Positions 1 through 11,890 of a stretch of 64,000 nt of DNA are shown piece by piece. A program made the translations under genes and the position numbers. This DNA comes from Pratylenchus scribneri (taxonomy: Eukaryota > Nematoda > Chromadorea > Rhabditida > Pratylenchidae). Below the pieces are notes generated by a model. The model was not told where the DNA came from, ran no database searches, and saw nothing but the letters and a program-made list of their open reading frames with translations. Position 1 is the first letter of the stretch; each line of letters opens with the position of its first letter. The stretch covers positions 1,798,001 through 1,862,000 of the forward strand of contig JAQSEB010000020.1 in the NCBI GenBank assembly GCA_030063045.1, in the 5' to 3' direction.

Positions 1-90
1 TCCGTGTTTGGCAAGGATTTGAAGGTGTTCAAAAGAGGAAGTCAGTTTTTGGTCAAGAGGGAATAATTTGATGACAATTTCCAATTTGAG

Positions 91-1234
91 AAATTGAATT
101 GGTGGATGAAACTGAATTGGCACAATCAAAAGATTATTCACTCGATTTTGAGGAGGATTTGAGGAAAGTGGCAGAATTTGGCGACATTTATGACCAACAA
201 TTGCCTCCATTACCTCAATTTGAATTGCATAAAAATGGGAAAAATATGGGATGGACAAAGGTAAATGAGTGAAAATGGGAATTGAGGCAAATTCATTCAA
301 ATTGAGTTGCCAATTGTGACGAGGAAAAAGTCATGGTGGAATACACCGTTGCCCAAAAATCGAGGCGTAGAAAATGAACCATGGCCATATACAACAACAG
401 TAAAACCATTATTGAAAAATCAGAAGCCAACAATGTCATCAACCCTTCCTCCCCCTGAATTGGAGGAGGAACCAGCCATCCAAATTCAAACATTGCCACC
501 ACAACAACAGGAAAGAACAACGAAAAGGAATAAAAAACCAACAAAAATGTCATCAACACAAGCAACAACGCCAAAGGCAATATTGGCTACATCGAAGGCA
601 TCGTTGGTGGCATCGATGTCAACAACGAAAGACATATTCCCATTGTTGGAAACAAGGTCCTTTTGGAAGGGGAAATAAATGAATGTTTTTTTATTTCCTA
701 TTTTAAAGCACCGTTCCTATTCAATTCCCTTCGAGAAGGCCATCCCACTTTAAAAAGCCATCATTTGGCCAAAATGAACAACAAATAAATGCATTGGAAC
801 GGTTGAGAAAGAAGTTGCTTCCTCTTCGGTACATCTTCAATTAATTTCACACGAATATTCTCAATTCATTTAAAAGACCTGGTGCCCCACAGCGTACAGA
901 AGTTTCTGTCAAATCCAACAGCTTTACGATTCGTCCATCACCCTCTGATGTAGGGCATCGTCAATTTCTTCAGCCTTCAATCCCTGGAGGACCAATCCCC
1001 ACCGAAAATGGGGGAGGGGGCAGATTTTCCTGGTCCCGTTCTTGGAGCATTGGTCCGGATGGACGAATGGAAATTCGAACTTGGGACAGGTTGGCGGAAA
1101 AAACAACAAATAATGAGAAAAAATTGAATAATGGACAACATCAACGGTTGGCATCAAAGCCAATCAAAAGCCAGAATCCACATCAACAAATTTATAAATG
1201 GACAATCCCAGTTTGGAAGGGAAAGAATGAATAA
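91..1234 (+). CDS. Unrecognised protein, 3' part of gene
   Basis: Four exons join in one frame: about 91-260, 307-656, 709-828 and 877-1234, ending in TAA. Introns are 46-52 nt with GT-AG ends, for example the acceptor TTTTAAAG before 709. The product is low-complexity and hydrophilic: an acidic start (DFEEDLRKVAEFGD), a Gln/Thr/Ser/Pro-rich middle with two KR-rich patches, and a C-terminal part containing WSRSWSIGPDGRMEIRTW. No domain was recognised. The 5' end is not seen; sequence before 91 has stops and probably holds another intron or the window cuts the gene. The consistent splice phases support real coding, but the function is unknown. Confidence 0.5.
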
Positions 1235-1529
1235 AATGGAAAGTGATTGATTTTGCTGTTATTGCTTATTTTAATTTAATATTTATCTATTTGTTTAGTT
1301 TTTGATTACTTATTTTTGTTTAATTTCTTATTTAACATTTCAATTTAGCGAATAAAATTTATTTTTTTTAAATCTTTCCTTTCATTTTGTTTTTTCTTAT
1401 TTGGAGGATCAAAAAATTTGGCCATAAAAATATTGGGCAGGATTCAAATCCACTTATTTAAATAGAATATTATTTCTCATTAATCCGCCTATTTTACATT
1501 AAAATTCCATTTTTTGCACTTTTTTGCCC

Positions 1530-2036
1530 CAAAATAATTCCGCCTGTTTTATTTGCACTAAAATAATTCCGCCTGTTTTATTTGCACTAAAATAATTCCG
1601 CCTGTTTTATTTGCACTAAAATAATTCCGCCTGTTTTATTTGCACTAAAATAATTCCGCCTGTTTTATTTGCACTAAAATAATTCCGCCTGTTTTATTTG
1701 CACTAAAATAATTCCGCCTGTTTTATTTGCACTAAAATAATTCCGCCTGTTTTATTTGCACTAAAATAATTCCGCCTGTTTTATTTACACTAAAATAATT
1801 CCGCCTGTTTTATTTGCACTAAAATAATTCCGCCTGTTTTATTTGCACTAAAATAATTCCGCCTGTTTTATTTGCACTAAAATAATTCCGCCTGTTTGAA
1901 TTTGCACTAATTCCGCCTGTTTGAATTTGCACTAATTCCGCCTGTTTGAATTTGCACTAATTCCGCCTGTTTTATTTGCACCAAAATAATTCCGCCTGTT
2001 TTATTTGCACCAAAATAATTCCGCCTGTTATGTTTG
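1530..2036. repeat. Tandem array 1, 29-bp unit with 25-bp variants
   Basis: Head-to-tail copies, about 18 in all, carry the core attccgcctgttttattt followed by gcactaaaata (29 bp). Three adjacent copies near 1897-1960 are a 25-bp form in which the tail lacks four bases and the core reads gtttgaatttg. The last copies have gcacc instead of gcact. The same family recurs at 43.4 kb and, reversed, at 52.5 kb. Sequence on both sides is AT-rich and non-coding, so the array lies between genes or in the first intron of the next gene. Confidence 0.97.
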
Positions 2037-2261
2037 CCCGAACATTTAATTCCGTCTATTTCGTGAAAACATAAAGGAAAATACATACCATACAATTTTT
2101 TCATTAAATCAAACCAATTCCTCTTTTCCTTTATCCATTCCATATATTATTTTTTGGATCAGAGATTCCTCATCAAGTTTAATCTATTTTGATGATCTTT
2201 CCCTATTTAATAATATAAAATATTTAAAAATTGTTAAATTTTTTCCTCTTTCATTTGTCAG

Positions 2262-2810
2262 TAATCATGGTGAACGAATTGAGCAAAAGCAATTGTCATC
2301 AATGGAAAGACGGAAATGGCTAGGAGGGACAATTCCGCCGCCACCTTCCCCTCCTTCACCATTGGAATCCAGAACAAAATCCCCTTCTAATAAGTCATCT
2401 CTCATCCAATCCCAAACCATTCCACATTTGGGTATAATCAAAACAAGAGATTTTTGGATCATTTTGAATTTGCAATCAGGACCATCTTTTGATTGTCGTG
2501 TATTAAATGCAGCCATCGATGGGCAACCAAGTGCCACAAATGATCCAACTTGCCCTTTGGATTTTCCCGGTAATCCCTAAATTAAAATCAATTCTGATTT
2601 ACGTGAAAGGAATTCCATCGGATGGAAGTTGTAAATGCACTTATCAGGTGCCATTCAATTCAATCCAATTAAAATTAATTTTAAAAGGCATCCGCTCGTG
2701 ATGATCAAGGCTGTGCCACTGGCTTCATTTATACATGCGCAAAGAAAACAACAATTTTTGCTGAAAATAATGAAGAACAATCATTTCTGGGCGCCAAACA
2801 ACTTCAATAA
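2262..2810 (+). CDS. Small Cys-rich protein, function unknown
   Basis: Three exons splice in phase: 2262-2569, 2610-2647 and 2688-2810 (TAA). The first exon follows a good acceptor (TTTGTCAG) and stays open from its first base, so at least one upstream exon is missing and may lie beyond the tandem array. The N-terminal part is Pro/Ser-rich and basic. The C-terminal part is a compact Cys pattern: FDCRVLNAA, then CPLDFPG, then GSCKCTYQ, then DDQGCATGFIYTCAKK, six cysteines in about 70 residues. This looks like a small extracellular nematode domain, but I cannot name the family. No signal peptide is visible because the start is missing. Confidence 0.5.
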
Positions 2811-4528
2811 TATTTAATTTCCCATTTTTATTTCATTTACTTTGCCTTTCATTATTATTTTTTTTATCATTTTTACCTCAAATATTTAATAAAATTTTGC
2901 CAATCTCATTTTGGTCCTCAAAAAATGAGGCGGTTTGCCTTTTGTGCCTCCCCTTCATTTTCTTTACATCGGATTTTCCTCCAACGGTTTGCGTGGTTTT
3001 TGAGTGCCGTGGGAACCAAAATGACAATGTCGGAAATGGGAGGGAAGGCAACCCAACCCACATTAACCAATATATTTTCGCCCAGTAACCACCTTCATTT
3101 TTTGTCTATACAAATGGCCAATATCAATGAAGGTCGGATGGGGGAAATAAGAAGAAATGCCATCATTATGGCCGACAAATCAAAGCCAATTTGCCGCCAT
3201 TTTTCCCCATTTTCGCGTGCCACTACAAATTGTTCACGGGCAAATAGCTCATAGGCAAATTCTTTTGGGGTTTATTTGATGAGCCGGGAATATACCAAAA
3301 TTCCATTTAAATTCATTTTGAGGGATAAATTTAGACAAACATGAACAAAAATAAAAGAGTATAAGCTAATTGTTATGGATGTTACGGGAATATTCTTTTC
3401 CCTGTAGGGATTTAAAAAAGGGGATTTATTGGTCATCTTTTCGTCAGCAAAGCAAAGGGATTTGAGGGAATTAAAAGGTCTTTCGATGACACAGAAGGAA
3501 TCCAATTTCATTTCAAAAAGATCATTTCCAATAATTTTGCACTTTATCAGAGTTCATTTTTGGCCATATTAAAAGGAGCAATAAAATCAAATTAACATCA
3601 AAACAATATATTCTTGCACCTTTTATTACTATTCTCACCTGCCAAAGCCAATCTTTTTATCAACTTTGCTTTTCCTCCCCACCAATAAATATGCCAAATT
3701 TACCACTCAATAAACAATTTATTCATTCATTTTGTGACATTTTTATGCCTTACAAATTCCAAAGATCCAAAAATGCATTTTCCATCACATTCCATGGATT
3801 TATTTATGTATTTTCTTCATCCCCAAAAAATCTTCTCATTCAAATCCAAAACAAAAATTTTTATGACGCGCAAATTTTGGGCAACATTCTTTGATGTTTT
3901 TCCCTCACCTCCGCTGATGTTTTGATTCATTTATTTTTCCAAATTTTGTTTTAAAATTTGTTCATTGAATATTTCTTTAGAATCCAATTTTTGTATTTGC
4001 CCTTTCCCAGCAAATTTTTTCAGAATTTTATGGGAGACCAATTTCCGCCTCCAAAATTCATTCTACAAAAATTTGCCTCCTTCTCAATTTTATTTCCTTC
4101 TCTGATTTTCCCCCTAGCATTTCATTATTTGACGTAATTTAAAAGAAGGTGGTGGTGGCATTTTGCCATGGGAATAATCATTTTGCCATTGGAAGGAACA
4201 ATCCTTTCGGCCATTCCCCGCCTCCTCCTCCTCCTCCCCTCAAATGCCCTTGGCCATTCATTCAGTCCAGTCATTCATAAAATATTGGCACAGGCGGAAA
4301 AATAACTGCTGCCACTTTTTGAGTGCCACTGGAGGGAATAAAGGTGTACATGGCTTTCGAAGAAGATTGGCTCCTCCTTTCCGTTATTATTAGTTGTTTG
4401 TTTTTTCCTCCAAGACCAAGACTGCTCTCGGGCTTTTCCTCCCCCGCCCTTCTCATTATTGCCGCATTTCTCCAAAATATGCGCAAACAAATATTCTCCC
4501 ACATTGAATTATTATAGAGGCGAGAAAA
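2811..4528. other. Intergenic, no supported gene
   Basis: About 1.7 kb of AT-rich sequence with many T- and A-runs. Short reading frames occur on both strands but have no splice-consistent partners, no recognisable protein pattern, and repeated low-complexity phenylalanine or lysine runs. It presumably contains the promoter of the GPCR gene that follows. I see no RNA gene here. Confidence 0.6.
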
Positions 4529-7091
4529 ATGAGGTTTTTTTCTGTGGCGACCAATTCGGAACAAACACAACCGGATGCTGCTAATTTTGCTGCAAATTTA
4601 TCATTGGCAAACAAAAGCAATGAATCATCCAAAACATGGTTTCTTCATGAATTGGAGAGAAACCGCCCAGCAGAAAATGATTTATTAGATGAATCGGTGG
4701 GTCCAATTTCAAATCCATTGAATCCAAATATTCCACTCTAATTAGAATGAATTCTCACAATATAATTTCCTTGCCATTATGGATGATACCACTTCTTCAC
4801 TCCTTCTCCAACTCCGTCCAATCGGCCTCATTGCCCTTGGGCTTGGCACTGGCTTTTGTATTTTTGCCAATTTCCTTACACTTTTTCTCCTCCTTCGATG
4901 CCGTCCTCTTCAACGTTCTTCGAGGACAACAAATTTATATGTGTTCAGCCTTTGTTTGGCCGATTTGGGCGTTGGCACCGTTGCAATGCCGTTGGCCCTC
5001 ACCCAGGAATGGATGTAAATTTAAACACCCAAAATAATTCAATCATTCCACTTTTCCCCTTTCAGAGGTGCCTTTCCATTTTTGCTATGCCAAGTTTGGC
5101 AACTCTCCGATTTGCTTTTCACCACAATTTCCCTCTATTCCACTTGTGCCATCGCCCTGGACCGTGTTTGGAATTTGGAACAACCGTTGAGGGTTTTCAC
5201 CCGAAGTCGACGTCGGGCTCGCCGGCTGATGTGCTGCATTTGGGTTTTGCCTTTGCTCATTTGGTTGCCTGTTTATTTGTCATTGTATTGGCCAAATGAA
5301 GATTATGGCCCAGGGATTGGCCATGACGGATGTTTTCCTCCAAGAGATGTGGCCAAACGAGTTTATTGGGTTGCATTGCCCGCTTTGTATATTCCTGCTG
5401 CTCTTTTGGTCAGTCATCATTTTTTTTTGATGGAATCCGGCCTAATTTTAAAATAAACAAGTGAGGGGATTATGAGGGGGAAATCCAATCGTGCTCAAAG
5501 TCCAAACGCGAATTCCTTTTCCGGTTTTTCTTTTGGCACTTTTATTCACTTTGGGAGTCAATGTTCGCTTGAATGACTAGCCAATGAATAAATTAAATTA
5601 AATTAAATTAAATTAACTCGCCCATTCCACATGTTCTTATGCTTTTATGTGGGTGGCTGACGAATGAAAAAAGGAAGGAAATTATACCACCTAATGGAAT
5701 AATTTAAATGAATTCAAAAACAAACAAAATTGGACTAAAATACATTTAATCCGTACAGATTGGCCTATTTTTGCGCATCTCTTTGGTCGTTCATCGACAT
5801 CTTAAATTCCTCCGGGAACATTCTTCATTGCCTCAATGCGGCACTTCTCCATCAATAATTCAACCTGCCACCCTCCAATTGGCACAAAATTCGCCAAAAA
5901 CCACTCAAAATGGCCATCATCCCCTTCTGCCACTTCCTCATCCACATTCCGCTCAATTCCTACTTCGAACACCGGGGAGGGGGACGGCATCACCGCATAT
6001 TCAACATCGACATCAATTCAGATTGGTCAAAACATTCGATAATATTTCGACCACAATTGGTCAGTTTTAAGGATAATAATTGATTTACTCAACTCCATTT
6101 CCATTATAGCCAATGGAAATGTTGGTCCATTCCTTCTTAATCAAAAAGGCACAATTTCTCCATTGATGGCACAAAATGGCAGGAAATTGTGGAGACAAAG
6201 GGCAGCCACATCGGCCGAAGAAGTTATGGCCCAATGGAGGAAAAGTCCCACAATTATGGTCCATGATGAAGAGGGGGGAGATATGGATTCAGCTACAACG
6301 ATGGGAAATGGCCAACAATCCACTGTTGCTGAAGGGCAAAATACAAAAGAAAATGCTGATTGTGAGGGAGATGGAGGGGAGGAAAAGGTGAAATTGGAAA
6401 ATAAAATTAATTTTAACATATTTATTTTTTTGGTTAATATGAGGGAATAACAAACACATAAACTAGAGAATTACTTTTAATCTGCCATTCAGAGGAAATG
6501 CAGTTTAATGATGGCTGATCAACGCCAAAAGACTTCATCGTTAGCATCGAGGCCGCCCAGTTTTGGCTCCGGCGATGATGATGATTCATCGTTGAGCAGT
6601 GATGACAAAAAGGAATGCCTTCTGCGCAAATTATCCGCCTCCTTTCTTACCCGCCGTCCTTCCTCTTCTCGTTTTTCGATGATCGCTTTATCCGAAAATT
6701 TGGCTGATTTACTTCAACGTGAGGGAATTTCGCAGCAAGTGAAAGCTGCAAAAGCAGTTGGCCTAATTTTGTGTTGTTTCCTTTTTTGTTGGTTCCCTTT
6801 TCTTTTGGTTTGTTCCCAAACCCCAAAATCAAATCCACCCTTCCCTTCACACATTCCCAGGTTTGGCCAATTCGTCTATTTTCGCCTAATTCCGTTTCCG
6901 ATCGAACTTTCCGGCTTTGTCTTTGGCTCAACTATGCCTGTTCCACTTTCAATCCACTCCTTTATGCCCTTTCTAATCCAAAAGTGCGTGCCGCTTTTGG
7001 TGAATATATTATTGGGTGCAAATTTTTGAAGAAAGATGGAGGCGGATCAGCCAAAAACACGAGAAGGAGCAATACGGGCGCTTTTGTTTAA
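4529..7091 (+). CDS. Class A GPCR, biogenic-amine receptor type
   Basis: Seven exons splice in phase (4529-4696, 4746-5014, 5066-5408, 5759-6059, 6110-6387, 6493-6807, 6861-7091), giving about 634 residues. The N-terminus carries possible N-glycosylation sites (NLS, NKS, NES). TM2 has NLYVFSLCLADLGVGTV. TM3 begins at CQVWQLSDLLF, with the Asp 17 residues before the DR of DRVW, the spacing of the amine-binding Asp3.32. TM6 has CCFLFCWFPFLL (CWxP) and TM7 has NYACSTFNPLLYAL (NPxxY). Family knowledge: Asp3.32 with CWxP marks receptors for serotonin, dopamine, octopamine, histamine or acetylcholine. Unusual points are DRVW instead of DRY and a roughly 290-residue third loop that is Ser/Asp- and Gln-rich. 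The ligand cannot be told from sequence. It is a plasma-membrane protein and converges with the oxidase gene downstream. Confidence 0.92.
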
Positions 7092-7169
7092 ATTGTTATT
7101 TTTAAATAAATTTATTCAAAATAAATATTTTAACATCAACCATCCATTCAATTTAATTCCTCCCCATTT

Positions 7170-9149
7170 TCATTTATTTTCCTCCTCAACGTCCAAATAT
7201 TTGGCCAATCTTTCTGCCTCCCTTTTTCCACTCATCATTGCCCCAATTGTTGTTTGGAACATTTCACTGTGCGTTCCTTCGCCTGCGAACATCACTCGAA
7301 GTTCGGCCCCCACAAAAATTGGTGCAGCCAACAATAAAAATGGATCGTCCGAAAGTTGGCTGGCCTCCGGTGTGATGAAGGAATATGAACCGCAAAAAAG
7401 GTCATCCTCAAGCCATTTTGTGCGGATGATTTTATTTGGCAATTCAATTCCTTCCATTTCCGGGAACATTTTACGAAAATGTTCAGTGAAAATTGTGCCC
7501 AATTGTTGGTTATCCAATTCATTCACCAATTTTGGTCCATTCCCGGATAACCAGACCACCAAAATCTGCAAAATACCTCTTTATTATGTTCACAATTGAA
7601 TGAACCTTTTCTGGGGCCCAGGGATGAGGTTGAAAAGTATGCAAATTTTCCTCCAACAAATTTGTCCCATTTTTACTTGAACAACTCAAAGAAACGAGGG
7701 AATGTGTGGAATTTGGATTCCAAAAAGGTCGATCATATATTAGGAACACTTTTTGCATTGCACCGAAGCCAATTGCCCGAAGGGCTTCCAATTTTGGTGG
7801 AGGCAAAGATGGAGTGAACAATGAAGAGGAGAATCGCTTCAAATGGCCAATTGGGACAGTGACCTTTTAGGGTAAAAATGATATTTGTCAAAAATAGTTG
7901 GGTGAAACGAACAATGATAAAATCGAATTTATTTTCAAAATGATCAGCGAGGTCATTGCCTTCTTTCTTCAATGTTAATCGAATTTTAGGCTCTTTAAAA
8001 ATAATAAAATTTATTTTAATGATGAATCCAATCAATCTAACCCCGGAAGTCAATATTCACTACTCTGCTTCCTAAATGCAAATTTTCCGATGGAATTTCT
8101 CGACTCAATTCCTCCAAAATTGGAGCATAGCCTCGGGCATCCAAAGTGAATGAAGCGTACGGAAATGATTTGGAGCCATCTTTCCATTGGGCATAATTAT
8201 GAAGGGCCAACTGTAATTTATGTGGGTATATTCCAATTCCCATATCATTTTTATATACTGACCCGTTCAATTGGGGCAGACCATTCGCCCTCATAATAGC
8301 TTTGATACATTTTGGCTAGACTATCAAAATGATCTTTGCTCTTTCCAATTGTCGCATTTTCCCTCTGCAATAAATTTGATGCTCAAATTGATAAAAAAAT
8401 GAACGCCAATGGCCAATCACCAACTTCCAAAAAATGGCCATAATCTCGTTCAAATAATTCAGCAATTGTTAAATTCCAATGGCGTGGGGAGGCTTTTGCC
8501 ATTTTTGCATAATTGAATTCCAATTCCCCCGTAAAAGCGGAAAATGCTGTCATTTTATCGGGTGGCACCGGACAATTTGAGGGTGAAGCAAAAATAGTAG
8601 CCTCATCCTTAATTAGTGCCTCATCATTTATTTCACCGGTGATTAGCCCAAGTCGATTGGCCATTTCATAGATTGCATTATTCTTTCCATTAATGAATTC
8701 TGCGCCTTGCTGCAAGAATATGCCCTCTGGGAAAAAGTGGCAAATTGATGGAATGGCCAATAATGCCCTAACCAAATGGCAGAGGATAAACTCGGCCACC
8801 GACTCGATGGGATGCCTCAAATAAATGAATTTCATTGCCAAAACCGAGTTCAACTAGTCTTTTGTATGCAGATAATCCTAAAGCGAAATATTTAACAAAT
8901 ATTTCATTGGCAAAAGGACCAGCGAAACCGGCACCAATGATTGCAATTGAAACATTCCTCAAAGCCGTTTGGCTGTTGTGGTGGTGGTTATCCTTTTCAG
9001 GGAGCAAAATAAGCGGTGGTGGCCCTGTCAGGAGACCTTCATTCGCGTATTTCTATTTATTATGGCCATAAAGATATATATTCTTTAGTATTATTGGCTG
9101 TACTCACCAATAATTGCAGTGTCGTTAAAAGAGAGAGGAAAAAACGCAT
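7170..9149 (-). CDS. Secreted FAD polyamine (spermine) oxidase
   Basis: Multi-exon minus-strand gene. Exon 1 (9149-9108) encodes MRFFLSLLTTLQLL, a signal-peptide-like start; a 55-nt intron then joins in phase to KYANEGLLTGPPP. The dinucleotide motif IAIIGAGFAG|LSAYKRL is split by a short intron and followed by HLFEASHRVGGRVYPLPF. Later parts fit the PAOX/SMOX family: LQQGAEFINGKNN, LDARGYAPILEELSREIP, GHLKRFSSSLFTPSLP, and the C-terminal FAD motif FAGEGTHSEMFQTTIGAMMSG. Such enzymes oxidise spermine or (acetyl)spermidine, releasing hydrogen peroxide and an aminoaldehyde. A secretory signal suggests action outside the cell or in the lumen, unlike most animal homologues, which are cytosolic or peroxisomal. 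I chose the ATG at 9149 because the downstream open frame starts without an ATG. Substrate preference is not predictable. Confidence 0.9.
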
Positions 9150-9548
9150 ACAAGAAACATTGATGGTGAGATAATACATTCCCCCTATCCAATTGTGCCC
9201 CCATTTTCCCATCACATATATAAATTGTATTTTTTGTATCATATGTATTTTTTTCTGTTGTAATTGTATTTTTTTTGTTGAATAAATTGTGAAAAATTGA
9301 TTTGTACTTTGCTTTTTATTTATTGTTTTTCAATCAATAATTTGTATTTTGCTAAATATTGAAAATTTTAGGGGTCTCTCTCAGTTCATCGAAAAAGGGA
9401 AAAAGAAAGTATTTTTGAGACATTTATTCAAACCGGTTCTCATCAATCAAAGATTATACTAAATTTGCTTAAATGAAACCAAATTAAAGACACTGATCAA
9501 TTGATTTAGATTTGTTTATCCGTTATTTTATTCAAATGTATCTTAAAA
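9150..9548. promoter_or_regulatory. Shared upstream region of divergent genes
   Basis: About 400 bp of AT-rich sequence between the divergently transcribed polyamine oxidase (-) and METTL16-type gene (+). It holds T-runs and TTTATTG-like stretches but no motif I can name. By position it should contain both promoters. Confidence 0.45.
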
Positions 9549-10728
9549 ATGCACCCACGTAATGTTTTTAAAAATCGGCCACCAAACTACGAAGAATTAG
9601 CAAAGAAATATTCATCAATTCGAGCCAAATGTTTTATTGGTGCTGGTGGAAAGGTTAATTAATTTTTAAATTAAAATATAACCACATCTATAATAATTTT
9701 AGGTCTGTTTGGATTTCAATGATTTGGAAGCAATTCGTCTAATTAATGAAATTCTTCTGCTCGAATATTTTGAAATTGATGTTAAAATATCACCAAATGT
9801 ACTTGTTCCGAGAATACCTCAAAAGCTCAATTATATTCTCTTAATAGAGGATTTGATTAATCAAAACAAATTACAAAATGATCAGATTTTTGGATTGGAC
9901 ATTGGTTAAGATTTAAATCAAAATGTTTATTTTATGAATTATTTGTTTAGGCACAGGCACTTCGTGCATTTATCCAATTTTGGGTGCTGCCTTAAATCAT
10001 TGGAAGTTTGTTGGCACCGACATTCTGGAAAGTTCTATCCAAAAAGCCGCCGAAAATGTTAAAAGAAATTCATTAGAAAATTCGATCGATTTATTTCTCA
10101 ACAAGCAAAAGGATTCAACATTTAAGGTTTAAATTTAAAAATTGTTCAACTTTAAATGGAAAATTTCAGAGACTTTTCAGCTTGGATGAATATTCAAGCA
10201 AAAATTTCACATTTTCGATGTGTAATCCACCATTTTTTGATCCACAAGAAGGAGAAGAGGTATTTCGAAAAATTAATATTATTCAATTCTTTGCTGATCA
10301 GAAATTCATCAAAGGCAATAAATCTTCATACCAGAATATCGAGAGCAAGAACACAAAAAGAGGACCACCTTCCTCTGCAACAACAGCATTGGAGGAGGAA
10401 ATATTCTTTCAAGTATTTTTATTTATATTTAAAATAAATGCAAATTTTTCAGGGTGGAGAATTATGTTTTGTGCAACAAATGATTGAAGAAAGCCAACAA
10501 TTCCCTCATAAAATATTGTAATACCATTTAAATTATTTCATTCAATATTTTTAATAATTTAGAATTTACACAACAATGATTGGAAAATTGGCAAGTTTGA
10601 AGAAATTGAAAAGAATTTTAGAGGAAAAACAAATTAAATATATGGATTATAAATTAACGCAAGGAAGAACACAAAGATGGGTTTTGGCATGGACATTTTC
10701 AACAAATATTATTTTAAAAAAAGAATAA
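9549..10728 (+). CDS. mett-10: METTL16/METT-10-type RNA m6A methyltransferase
   Basis: The gene starts MHPRNVFKNRPPNYEELA, the usual METTL16 opening, and is split by short introns. Fold landmarks are RLNYI-like KLNYILLIEDLI, the AdoMet loop FGLDIGTGTSCIYPILGAA, an acidic second strand (VGTDIL), and the catalytic FSMCNPPFFD (NPPF). A later GGELCFVQQMIEES and IYTTMIGKLASLKKLKRIL complete the Rossmann domain. Family knowledge: METTL16 methylates U6 snRNA and structured hairpins such as those of SAM-synthetase transcripts, affecting splicing and SAM homeostasis, mainly in the nucleus. The protein ends near residue 300 at WTFSTNIILKKE*. The C-terminal VCR region of human METTL16 and the extra length of the C. 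elegans protein are not visible. The next gene begins 112 bp downstream on the same strand. Confidence 0.92.
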
Positions 10729-10840
10729 AAATATTTACAAATATTTGTGAATTAATCTTACATTTTTTGTACTATTTCAATTTTTATTTGTTTAAATTCA
10801 AATATCACAATTTTCTCATTTTAAGTATTAATCGCGTTCA

Positions 10841-11512
10841 ATGGATTTGGATATGGCAAAAGAACCGAAGAATTATGAGGTTATAGTTTATGAAGGATTT
10901 ACGTGCGATCCACAGCAAGCGAAGAAAGTTAATTCAAATCAGCTGGCAGAACGCTTCCCTCAACTTTTCAAAAAAGAACCGGAAGAGAAGGAAAATATTG
11001 GTGATATTCCACTCGAAGATGTACTCAATCGTCGGCGTTTCCTCCCAGTCCCGCTTCACATTTATTTGAAACAATACATCAAATCAAAGACGCCAAAACA
11101 ATTTGCAAAGGAATTGAAGTCAATAATTGATGCGCTGATTGGGAACAAAAATGAGGAACAATTTGAACAAGTAAATTAAATTAAAATTCCAATCAATTTT
11201 ATTATATTAAAGAATCTTGACGTGGCTCTTCAACTTCTGGATGTATTCTACACAAATTCAAAAGAAGATGATCAATTAAATTTGATTCAGCGCTTCCAAC
11301 AAATGGAAAAACTGATACAAAAATTGGTAAAAAATTTCAATGGAAAATATTTTTTAAAAATATTATTTTAATTATAGATAAAACTCTGTGAATGGTTTAT
11401 GAAGGATTTTTCGGAACTGGAAAGCATGATCGAGACACCGAATGCAAAACCATGTGCTGATTGCTGCATAGAAACAAAACGATTAAAGAAATATACTTGC
11501 AATTGCATGTAA
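10841..11512 (+). CDS. Conserved-looking protein, unknown function
   Basis: Three exons: 10841 to about 11170, about 11215-11324, and about 11379-11512 (TAA). The product is about 190 residues, opening MDLDMAKEPKNYEVIVYEGF. It is mostly helical and charged (LNRRRFLPVPLHIYLKQYI; VALQLLDVFY; RFQQMEKLIQKLIKLCEWF) and ends with a small Cys cluster, CADCCIETKRLKKYTCNCM. No signal peptide or membrane segment is seen. I do not recognise the family; the final Cys pattern might bind metal, but that is speculation. The gap to METTL16 is only 112 bp, so it could be a downstream operon gene. Confidence 0.65.
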
Positions 11513-11890
11513 TCGGAATAGAGTTCATTCATTGTTATCAACACTGATATTATTTTTGTTGTTGTTTTGAATTGTTGTTTTTTATGTAAATAAAATTTGA
11601 TATTTATATTACTACATTTACATATTCGAAGTTTATTAAATACCATCCAATATACCTATTTTGTACTCGAATTTCGAACCATTTATCCAATTTGGGGATT
11701 TCTTTTGCTTTCCATTGTATTTATGCAAATTAAATTTATTGGTCCATGGCATTTTCCACCCATGGTCTCAATTATCTAAACAAAAACAAATCTCCCGGTT
11801 TAATTTATTGCAAAATTCGATCAAAAACCAATCCGCTTTATTCATTCCTATGAATTGTTGACGAAAAGTTCATCAATTATTCCACTACAA

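Noticed and set aside
1530..2036. Regular short repeats resembling a CRISPR array
   Set aside because: Units are directly adjacent with no unique spacers and the DNA is eukaryotic with spliced genes.
5590..5615. AAATT pentanucleotide run in a GPCR intron
   Set aside because: A short simple repeat typical of AT-rich introns; no further structure.
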